From: Stutzerimonas stutzeri
GTDB taxonomy: Bacteria > Pseudomonadota > Gammaproteobacteria > Pseudomonadales > Pseudomonadaceae
Assembly: GCF_024448935.1 (NCBI RefSeq)
Contig: NZ_JAMOIE010000052.1
Coordinates: 1 to 34,903 of the forward strand
DNA: 34,903 nucleotides
Direction: 5' to 3'
The position numbers were made by a program, and so were the translations under genes. Positions 6,303 to 13,718 of the stretch are shown here, piece by piece. The number at the start of each line of letters is the position of its first letter. The stretch's first letter is position 1. The notes beneath the pieces are model-generated. The model saw nothing but the letters and a program-made list of their open reading frames with translations, did not search any database and was not told where the DNA came from.

Positions 6303-6486
6303 CGGCGTCCGCCAGACCATGCTGGAGTGTGAGGCACGCGCCTGGCTACGTAATGGATACGTCACAGCGGACAAGATCACCGAGCTCAGCGTGCTGATCA
6401 CTAAGCACCTAGGCGCCGCCGGCGCAGCGCACCTGGTCGACGAAATGCGCCGCCAGTGGCGCCGCCGCTCGGAGTGGCTCACCTAG
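6295..6486 (+). CDS. Small conserved phage protein (DUF7696-like)
   Basis: This 63-residue protein begins with GTG overlapping the previous stop. It is helical and basic, with CEARAWLRNGYVTADKI and a C-terminus rich in arginine (VDEMRRQWRRRSEWL). I recall proteins of this form just before integrases in Pseudomonas and Xanthomonas P2-like prophages, now grouped as a domain of unknown function; the family number is from memory. Its role is unknown. It is the last gene before a terminator at 6508. Confidence 0.65.
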   Translation: MADGVRQTMLECEARAWLRNGYVTADKITELSVLITKHLGAAGAAHLVDEMRRQWRRRSEWLT

Positions 6487-6507
6487 AAACCAACCCAGCA
6501 GATTATT

Positions 6508-6532
6508 GGCCCGGCAACGGGCCTTTTCTGTT
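6508..6532 (+). terminator. Intrinsic terminator ending the early operon
   Basis: GGCCCG (6508-6513), loop GCAA, CGGGCC (6518-6523), then TTTTCTGTT. It separates the early operon from the integrase gene, which must have its own promoter. Confidence 0.85.
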
Positions 6533-6586
6533 GCTGGCACTGGCACGCTCGTACAGTGCCGCATCACCGATAGCGTGGGGACGCAC

Positions 6587-7753
6587 ATGGCAGATGGAGT
6601 AGAGGTCCGCGGGCAATCGCTGCGCGTGTATTTCCGTTATGACGGCGAGTTGTGCCGCGAGCCGGTACCGGGCGGCAATACGCCCGCCAACCAGGAACAT
6701 GCCAAGCGCCTGGTTCAGATCATCGAGTTCGAGATCCAGGCCGGCACCTTCGACTATGCGCGGCACTTTCCGGATTCGGCCAGGCTGGCCGAGAACACCT
6801 TCGGCCATTACCTGGATATCTGGCTCAGCATCCAGCGCAACAACGTGGCGGTCACCACGCTGCGCGGGTATTCGAGCAGGGCAGAGGTGCACATACGGCC
6901 GCAGTGGGGGAATCGGCAGATCGACAAGATCGATCACCTGGACCTCCAGGCGTGGATCCAGGACACGTTGTCGGCCACGCTGAAGAACAAGACCATCCGC
7001 GAAATCATCAGCATCGTGCGGCAGACGTTTCGCCTGTACCGCACCCGCAAAAAGGTTGCCCACGACCCGACCGAGGGGCTGTTCGTGCGGCTGCCCGATT
7101 CGGAAGATCCTGACCCGTTCACCCGGGCGGAGATCAAGCAGATCCTGGAGACGCACACCGATCGCACCCTCGAACTGCTGATGGTGCAGTTCATGATCTG
7201 GGCCGGGCCGCGTGTGTCCGAGACAATCGGCCTGGCCTGGGAGGATGTGGACCTCAAGGCCGGCACGGTGACGTTCCGGCGGTCGAAGGTGCGCGGGGCC
7301 TATCGCGTGACGAAGACGCGGCGCTCAACCCGCAAGGTGCGGTTGCTCGCACCGGCGCTGGATGCGTTGCGCAAGACGAAGGCGTTCACCAGCGGCGGAA
7401 AGGCCCGGGAGGTAGAGGTGGTGGAGCGGGACAACAAGACCAAGCGCAAGCACTCGCTGCACTTCGTGTTCCTGAACACCAACACCAGCGAGCCGCACGT
7501 CTCCGACTTCAGCGTCCGCGATCGCTTTTTCAAGGCGCATCTAAAGGCGGCGGACGTGCGGTACCGAGGGCCTGGTCAGTGCCGGCACACCTATGCCAGC
7601 CAGCTGTTGACCACTGGCGTGGCCTCGATCGACTGGATTGCGGAGCAGATGGGCCACACGAACGGAAACATGATCCGGCAGCACTACGGAACGTGGGTAA
7701 ACGAGGACGGACCGGACGTTATCGCGATCCTGGAACACGCCCTACAACTGTAG
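6587..7753 (+). CDS. int: Tyrosine-type prophage integrase
   Basis: This 388-residue site-specific recombinase has an N-terminal arm-binding domain of the DUF3596 type (about residues 1-65), a core-binding domain (about 70-165) and a catalytic domain. Catalytic residues visible are Arg209 in GPRVSETIGLAW, Arg333 and His334 in QCRHTYAS, His357 in MGHTNG and the nucleophile Tyr367 in RQHYGTW. The first histidine of the usual HxLRH is replaced, as in many relatives. I chose ATG at 6587, after GGGGA; the frame is open 81 bases further upstream through the terminator. It reads toward the tRNA-Ser 3' end, its likely attachment site, as in phiCTX. Confidence 0.96.
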   Translation: MADGVEVRGQSLRVYFRYDGELCREPVPGGNTPANQEHAKRLVQIIEFEIQAGTFDYARHFPDSARLAENTFGHYLDIWLSIQRNNVAVTTLRGYSSRAEVHIRPQWGNRQIDKIDHLDLQAWIQDTLSATLKNKTIREIISIVRQTFRLYRTRKKVAHDPTEGLFVRLPDSEDPDPFTRAEIKQILETHTDRTLELLMVQFMIWAGPRVSETIGLAWEDVDLKAGTVTFRRSKVRGAYRVTKTRRSTRKVRLLAPALDALRKTKAFTSGGKAREVEVVERDNKTKRKHSLHFVFLNTNTSEPHVSDFSVRDRFFKAHLKAADVRYRGPGQCRHTYASQLLTTGVASIDWIAEQMGHTNGNMIRQHYGTWVNEDGPDVIAILEHALQL

Positions 7754-7762
7754 GCCATTCCC

Positions 7763-7790
7763 AAAGCGTTCCCACCGGAGCGCTTTTTTT
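7763..7790 (+). terminator. Intrinsic terminator of the integrase gene
   Basis: AAAGCGTTCC (7763-7772) pairs with GGAGCGCTTT (7777-7786) with one G-T wobble around CACC, and seven T follow to 7790. Confidence 0.85.
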
Positions 7791-7803
7791 ATACCTGAAA
7801 CGT

Positions 7804-7842
7804 CGAAGCCCCTGACTTTCGCTAGGAAAATCAGGGGCTTCG
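7804..7842 (-). terminator. Hairpin downstream of tRNA-Ser
   Basis: CGAAGCCCCTGA at 7804-7815 pairs perfectly over 12 bp with TCAGGGGCTTCG at 7831-7842 around a 15-base loop. It follows the tRNA on the minus strand and is a probable terminator or processing signal, though no clear T-tract follows. Confidence 0.6.
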
Positions 7843-7854
7843 GTAGATCAGGTC

Positions 7855-7944
7855 TGGCGGTGAGGGTGGGATTCGAACCCACGATACGATTTCTCGTATA
7901 CACACTTTCCAGGCGTGCTCCTTCAACCGCTCGGACACCTCACC
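7855..7944 (-). tRNA. tRNA-Ser (anticodon GGA)
   Basis: Read on the minus strand, this 90-nt gene opens with acceptor strand GGTGAGG and ends CCTCACC, G, then an encoded CCA (7857-7855). The anticodon loop CTGGAAA gives GGA, which reads UCC and UCU serine codons. A long variable arm (about TATACGAGAAATCGTAT) is typical of class II serine tRNA, and the T arm GTGGGTTCGAATCCCAC is intact. The gene is complete, so prophage insertion at its 3' end restored it. Confidence 0.97.
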
Positions 7945-7981
7945 GGATCTCGACCGGATTTGATGTCCGTCGAGGCGCGCT

Positions 7982-8010
7982 AATGTAGCCGAACAGCTTT
8001 CGGATGGCAA
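7982..8010 (-). promoter_or_regulatory. tRNA-Ser promoter
   Basis: On the minus strand TTGCCA (8010-8005), 17 bases, then TACATT (7987-7982) form a good sigma-70 promoter. A GC-rich stretch (GCGCGCC) follows, as in stringently controlled stable-RNA promoters. Confidence 0.7.
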
Positions 8011-8132
8011 AAAGTTTTTTAGTTTTTTCATGCGGTTAAGGTGCGGTTGGAAATCCGCAGAGGCGCGCGTGGCAATGAACCTATCGTTGCTCTAGGGTTC
8101 GAACCGGAAAGAATCGTTGTGCCTGTGCGCAA

Positions 8133-8160
8133 TCATGCGCAGTGCATCATTCATGCGCAG
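8133..8160. repeat. Direct repeat TCATGCGCAG upstream of the HD-GYP gene
   Basis: TCATGCGCAG occurs at 8133-8142 and 8151-8160, 18 bases apart, within the leader of the HD-GYP gene. It could be a regulator site. The rest of the 250-base gap after the tRNA promoter shows nothing else. Confidence 0.4.
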
Positions 8161-8195
8161 CGAATATTGAATATTGAGAGCCAGGAAAGGCTTTG

Positions 8196-9485
8196 ATGAA
8201 GTTATTCAAAACAAAGCGTAAACGGCCGGAGCTGGTAGAGATCGCTAGCAAGCGTCGTCTGCACGTCAGCCAACTAGAGCTCGGGATGTATGTCTGCGAG
8301 TTGGATCGTCCGTGGCGGCAGACAGACTTTCTCTTTCAAGGTTTCCCCCTGCTTAAGCTGGAGCATATCCACGCGGTGCGCGAACGCTGTGATTACGTGT
8401 TCGTTGACGACACCCGGCGCGTGCGGATCGATCAGGGGCAATTGATCGTGCCTTCGGCGACTCCGCTGCGCGTGACGCGCAAGATGACCCGCATTCCGCT
8501 CTCGCTTGAGGTGGAGGAAGCACGAGAGGCCTATCGCAGCAGCAGCTTGGTTCTGGATCAGGTTCTACTGGATGTCCAGCATGGGCGGCCGATCGATACC
8601 AAGGCCTGTCAGGCACTGGTTAAGCGAAACCTCGAAAGCATGCTTCGTAATGAAAGCGCCATGCTCTGGCTGACGCGTCTGAAGTCACAAGATCTCTACA
8701 CGAGTCTGCATTGTCTTTCTGTATCCATTCTTGCTATGGGATTTGGTACGCACCTTGGGTTGGCCGACGATAAGATCGAGCTATTGGGTATCGCCGGGCT
8801 GCTGCACGACGTGGGCAAGATGAAAATCGACCCGACGATCCTCAACAAGCCAGGCAAGCTGACCGAGGAAGAATTCCAGCACATCAAGCTGCATCCGGCG
8901 TTTGGTTATCAGGCCTTGTGCAACCAGGAAGACATTCCTGCCGCTGCGGTTCAGGCGGCGCACGGCCATCATGAGCGGTTGGACGGAAAGGGTTATCCGC
9001 AAGGGCTCGCGCACTACCAGATCCCGTTCACGACCCGGGTGATCACCATCGTTGACGCCTTCGATGCGATTACCAGCCATCGAGCTTACGACGACGCACG
9101 CCCGATCCAGACAGCGTATGACGTGTTGCGCAGCAGTGCCGGGCAGCAGTTCGACGAAGCATTGGTGCATGAGTTCATCCGCTGGCTTGGCGTGTTTCCG
9201 GTCGGAACTCTGGTGGAACTGCACACGGGTGAGGTCGGGTTGGTGCTCGAGAAGCACCCTCATTTGCACCTCAGGCCGAAGGTGGTCGTGTTACGGAGCT
9301 CGAGCAAGATGCCGTGTGAGCCTCGTTATCTTGATCTGTCCCAGTTGACTGTCGATGCCGATGGCACACCATATCGGATCAGTAGCGGGATCCCGGATGG
9401 GTCCCACGGACTGTTTATTGCTGATCCGCAATTGCAGAGGATCCTGCATCCCGAACTGCTTGCCATTCTTGAACTCGAGCCGTAG
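8196..9485 (+). CDS. HD-GYP domain cyclic-di-GMP phosphodiesterase
   Basis: This 429-residue cytosolic protein has an N-terminal DUF3391 region (about 20-130, beginning RRLHVSQLELGMYVCELDRP) and an HD-GYP domain (about 165-340). The metal-binding HD is in LLHDVGKMKIDP (about 204-205), followed by HHERLDGKGYP (258-268) holding the GYP motif. Such proteins hydrolyse the second messenger cyclic di-GMP and thereby influence motility and biofilm formation. The ATG at 8196 follows AGGAAAGG; the preceding TTG at 8193 is unlikely to be used. It is a single gene, divergent from the tRNA. Confidence 0.93.
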   Translation: MKLFKTKRKRPELVEIASKRRLHVSQLELGMYVCELDRPWRQTDFLFQGFPLLKLEHIHAVRERCDYVFVDDTRRVRIDQGQLIVPSATPLRVTRKMTRIPLSLEVEEAREAYRSSSLVLDQVLLDVQHGRPIDTKACQALVKRNLESMLRNESAMLWLTRLKSQDLYTSLHCLSVSILAMGFGTHLGLADDKIELLGIAGLLHDVGKMKIDPTILNKPGKLTEEEFQHIKLHPAFGYQALCNQEDIPAAAVQAAHGHHERLDGKGYPQGLAHYQIPFTTRVITIVDAFDAITSHRAYDDARPIQTAYDVLRSSAGQQFDEALVHEFIRWLGVFPVGTLVELHTGEVGLVLEKHPHLHLRPKVVVLRSSSKMPCEPRYLDLSQLTVDADGTPYRISSGIPDGSHGLFIADPQLQRILHPELLAILELEP

Positions 9486-9661
9486 ACGGTCGGCGACCAA
9501 ACCAAACCTGCTCGCTCCCCGTCGACGCCTGCCGAGTGGCCGACGCTTGTAGAATGAAAGTCGCGAACCCTGACTTGCCGGTCAGTCACGATGCTTTACC
9601 GCTTGGGTTGTGCTGGGTAACGTCCGGGAATGAATGTTTACAGTAACAGGGAATATTCATC

Positions 9662-10357
9662 ATGAGTGATCTGGTTTCCTACGAACTCGAAGACGGTATC
9701 GCCACGCTGACGCTGAATAACGGCAAGGCGAACGCTCTGTCTCCGGCCATGTTCGACGCGCTCAATGCGGCTTTCGACCGCGCCGAGCAGGACCGCGCCG
9801 TGGTGATCCTCACTGGCCAGCCGGGCATTCTGTCCGGTGGCTATGATCTCAAGGTCATGACCTCGGGGCCGGACAACGCCATTGCCCTGGTGACCATGGG
9901 CTCTAAGTTCAGCCGCCGAATGCTGGCTCATCCTTTCCCGATCGTCGCTGCCTGTCCGGGCCATGCGATTGCCAAAGGTGCCTTCCTGCTGCTCTCGTCC
10001 GATTACCGCATCGGTGTCGAAGGCGCTTTCAAGATTGGTCTCAATGAAGTTCAGATCGGCATGACCATGCACCATTCGGGTATCGAACTGGCTCGAGATC
10101 GTCTGACCAAGCCTGCTTTTCAGCGATCAGTGATTAACGCTGAGAGCTTCGATCCACAGGCTGCGCTGGAGGCGGGTTTCCTCGACAAGGTCGTCCCGGC
10201 TGGAGAGCTGATGGCCGTCGCCAAGGCAACAGCTGCTCAGTTGAAGAAGATCAACATGACCGCGCACAAGCACACCAAGCTCAAGGCCCGCAAGGCCCTG
10301 CTCGAGACCCTGGATCAGGCCATCGAGCTCGACCAGCAACAGTCGGTCGTATCCTGA
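9662..10357 (+). CDS. Crotonase-family protein (enoyl-CoA hydratase/isomerase-like)
   Basis: This 231-residue protein has a single crotonase fold: GIATLTLNNGKANALSPAMF near the N-terminus, ILSGGYDLK for the first oxyanion-hole strand, then GHAIAKGAFLLLSSDYRIG and the Glu of LNEVQIG. When aligned with FadB in this window, the first catalytic glutamate (FadB E120) is replaced by leucine and GGG by KGA, so ordinary hydration of enoyl-CoA is doubtful; an isomerase or hydrolase activity is possible. It is short for the family, lacking some C-terminal helix. AGGGAA precedes the ATG. A terminator follows, so it stands alone. Confidence 0.88.
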   Translation: MSDLVSYELEDGIATLTLNNGKANALSPAMFDALNAAFDRAEQDRAVVILTGQPGILSGGYDLKVMTSGPDNAIALVTMGSKFSRRMLAHPFPIVAACPGHAIAKGAFLLLSSDYRIGVEGAFKIGLNEVQIGMTMHHSGIELARDRLTKPAFQRSVINAESFDPQAALEAGFLDKVVPAGELMAVAKATAAQLKKINMTAHKHTKLKARKALLETLDQAIELDQQQSVVS

Positions 10358-10403
10358 AGAGAATTTTCGCCGGGCCGCCCATTGCTGGCGGGCCTGCGTT
10401 TAA

Positions 10404-11696
<1,293 letters not shown>

Positions 11697-11714
11697 GGCA
11701 TAGTCTTACCGGCA

Positions 11715-11739
11715 GGGCAGTGATTGTCCTGCCCTTTTT
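11715..11739 (+). terminator. Intrinsic terminator after aruC
   Basis: GGGCAG (11715-11720), eight-base loop, CTGCCC (11729-11734), then TTTTT. It lies between aruC and the following small gene. Confidence 0.75.
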
Positions 11740-11759
11740 CCTTATCGAGAGTGTTGAGT

Positions 11760-12047
11760 ATGAGCGATAGCCTGCAACTGATCCTCGAAGACGTAGACGG
11801 CACCCAGCTTGAGACGTCGTGCACTCGTTTTGCCGTCATGTGGCAGGGGCGGGAGGTCTGGATCCAGCAAGTCGGCAACAACCAGCTGATGATCGGCGTC
11901 GACGTGGAGGACGGCGACACCGAGTACGCCAATCTGCTGCTGCGTCCGCTGGCGACCAATTTGGTCAGCCTTGAGCTTGAGATGGAACCGGTTGAGTCCG
12001 GCGAGGACGAGCACGTTCATGGTCCAGACTGTAACCACGACCACTGA
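11760..12047 (+). CDS. Small protein with His-rich metal-binding tail (unknown)
   Basis: This 95-residue acidic protein has a beta-rich body (SLQLILEDVDGTQLETSCTR, then RFAVMWQGREVWIQQVG) and an abrupt C-terminal tail with HVHGPDCNHDH, a likely Zn/Ni/Co-binding motif. I do not know its function. From memory P. aeruginosa has a small hypothetical gene (PA0900) at the same place just before aruE. The tail closely resembles that of the SEC-C protein at 29810-30001. Start ATG at 11760, with GAGAGTGTTG before it. It overlaps, or nearly overlaps, aruE. Confidence 0.75.
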   Translation: MSDSLQLILEDVDGTQLETSCTRFAVMWQGREVWIQQVGNNQLMIGVDVEDGDTEYANLLLRPLATNLVSLELEMEPVESGEDEHVHGPDCNHDH

Positions 12048-12057
12048 CAGCGCCGAA

Positions 12058-13047
12058 ATGCCGACGCTGGGTAGGCTGTTGGCGCTGACGGTTTGCGCTC
12101 AGGTGCCGGCTGAGAGCGTGCAGTTCACTGATGGCGGGGCCCGGCTGCAATGGCTGGGAGAGGGCGCCTTGGCGGTCACTCCGGCGCGCGGTCAGGATGC
12201 GGGGCTTGATCTGGTGCTGTCGGCGGGCGTGCATGGCTGTGAAATCATTCCGATTGAGCTACTGGATCGCTTGATACGGGCGATCGCGCGCAACGAGATC
12301 CGCCCCCGCGCGCGGCTGTTGTTGCTGTTCTGCAACCCGCCCGCCATGCGGCAGGGCGTGCGTCGCTTAGGCCAGGATCTGAACCGGCTTTTTTGTGGCA
12401 AGCACGCGGCCAGCGAGCCTGGCGACGAGACGCGCCGCGCGGCGCAGCTGGAGGATTGGGTTGCAGCGTTCTTTCAAGAGCCTGGCCGTCGGCGCTGGCA
12501 TTACGACCTGCACTCGGCCATGCGTGCCTCGGTGCTGCCGCAGTTCGCCGTCTGCCCTTGGGTAGACGGTCGCGAAGTCGCCCCGCAAAGCCTGACACGT
12601 CTTCAGCACGCTGCGGTCGATGCGGTGCTATTTCAGGAAAAGCCTTCCGGTACCTTCAGTGCTCACACGGCGACGCGACATGGAGCTGAGGCTTTTACGC
12701 TGGAAATGGCCGAAGCCCCAGAGGGCGTATGGCCTGAGTGTCTCGATGAATTTCTGCAGGCTGCACAGGCCTGGATCGAGGCGGCTGAGCCTGTGCGGAC
12801 GGACCCGCCGCGACCGTTGTTGAAATTTCGCCTGGCGCGAGAAATCATCAAGTGCAGCGAACAGTTCGTCCTGCGTGTACCGGCAGATATCCAGAATTTC
12901 ACGCCGTTGTCGCCCGGAACCTTGCTAGCGGAGGATGAAAACGGCGCGCGCTGGGTGGCCGAAGAGCAGGAGGCACGCATCCTGTTTCCGCTAGCTGATG
13001 TTGCAATTGGCGAACGTGCCGGACTGATCGTCGTGCCCAGCGACTAG
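12058..13047 (+). CDS. aruE: Succinylglutamate desuccinylase
   Basis: AruE/AstE hydrolyses N-succinylglutamate to glutamate and succinate, the last AST step. The sequence shows the zinc-binding triad of this M14-related family: His59 and Glu62 in AGVHGCEIIPIE, and His152 in DLHSAMR; Glu216 in FTLEMAEAP is the likely catalytic base. I chose ATG at 12058, giving MPTLGRLLALTV, which matches the family's start, and 329 aa, which matches its length; an ATG at 12019 would overlap the previous gene by 29 bases. It is transcribed with the small gene before it. It is the only other aru gene here. Confidence 0.92.
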   Translation: MPTLGRLLALTVCAQVPAESVQFTDGGARLQWLGEGALAVTPARGQDAGLDLVLSAGVHGCEIIPIELLDRLIRAIARNEIRPRARLLLLFCNPPAMRQGVRRLGQDLNRLFCGKHAASEPGDETRRAAQLEDWVAAFFQEPGRRRWHYDLHSAMRASVLPQFAVCPWVDGREVAPQSLTRLQHAAVDAVLFQEKPSGTFSAHTATRHGAEAFTLEMAEAPEGVWPECLDEFLQAAQAWIEAAEPVRTDPPRPLLKFRLAREIIKCSEQFVLRVPADIQNFTPLSPGTLLAEDENGARWVAEEQEARILFPLADVAIGERAGLIVVPSD

Positions 13048-13138
13048 CGGTGCCCAGCGCTGATCCGGGCGGATTTGGCTTCGCCTAGGGCCTGTTGCCG
13101 TTTCGTCATGGTCGCGACGCGGCTCGCTCTTCGGGTTA

Positions 13139-13228
13139 GAGAGCCGTAGGGCCGAACGTGTTCGGCCTTCGCAACTCTGCGGCCGACTGAATTCGGCCCT
13201 ACAGACTGGAGAGCCGCGGGCACCCGCG
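13139..13228. repeat. Nested palindromic intergenic element
   Basis: GTAGGGCCGAA (13146-13156) and TTCGGCCCTAC (13192-13202) form perfect outer arms. Inside are two hairpins, GGCCGAA-CGTG-TTCGGCC (13150-13167) and GGCCGA...TCGGCC (13181-13198). GAGAGCCG flanks the element at 13139-13146 and 13209-13216. A further palindrome CGCGGGCACCCGCG is at 13215-13228. It resembles a REP/MITE-like unit. It sits between convergent aruE and the leftward membrane protein gene and may act as a bidirectional terminator. Confidence 0.75.
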
Positions 13229-13237
13229 ACGCTTTGC

Positions 13238-13597
13238 TCAGACGCCCGCGCGCGGATTGTCGAGCGAGTCGTTGCCGGTCACCGTAGCAGTGCCGGTGGC
13301 CGCCTGGGCATTGGTTTTCAGGCGCACGTCATCTGCCTCGCTGCGCTCGAGCGGCATGCTTCGTGAATTGCCCTCGGCCATTCTGGCTTGTTCGTTCACC
13401 TCACTGAGCATGCGCTTGGCTTCGCACTGGCCGGAAACGCCTCGCGCCAATGCCATCCCGCCTACCGCCAGCTGCAGGACGCCACCCAAGCCGCCGCGAC
13501 CCAGGCCTTTACCGAGGAAGTACAGGCCGCCGATGATCGATGCTGCGCGCTCCCAGCCGTGCACGTTCTGTGAAGCCTGGTCAGATGTCCTGCTCAT
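13238..13597 (-). CDS. Small inner-membrane protein, DUF2892-like
   Basis: This 119-residue protein has a soluble start, then WERAASIIGGLYFLGKGLG and LGGVLQLAVGGMALARGVSG as two short transmembrane segments (about residues 15-55) of the DUF2892 (YgaP membrane) type. A hydrophilic tail rich in Ala, Glu and Arg follows. Its role is unknown; relatives are common in Pseudomonas as stress-linked proteins. GGAG precedes the ATG at 13597. It is leftward and convergent with aruE; the palindromic element lies beyond its stop. Confidence 0.7.
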   Translation of the reverse strand: MSRTSDQASQNVHGWERAASIIGGLYFLGKGLGRGGLGGVLQLAVGGMALARGVSGQCEAKRMLSEVNEQARMAEGNSRSMPLERSEADDVRLKTNAQAATGTATVTGNDSLDNPRAGV

Positions 13598-13718
13598 GGG
13601 TAATCACTCCGAAACATTGGTGTGATAGATGACCCCCGCGCGCGGGTCTCGTTCCGACCGCAAGTCGGCTAGGCCGCGCCGCCAGCAAGGCGCGGGCGGC
13701 AACTGTGCAGCACCGCTG

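Larger units (their letters stand above)
7754..7900. other. Probable prophage attachment site (attR) region
   Basis: The integrase gene ends at 7753 and the 3' end of tRNA-Ser lies at 7855. Tyrosine integrases with this layout recombine within the tRNA 3' half and restore it. The core repeat cannot be fixed because the other prophage end is outside the window. Confidence 0.5.

Noticed and set aside
13631..13648. GACCC...GGGTC palindrome upstream of the small membrane protein gene
   Set aside because: Short GC palindrome without a T-tract or repeat partner; expected by chance in such DNA.
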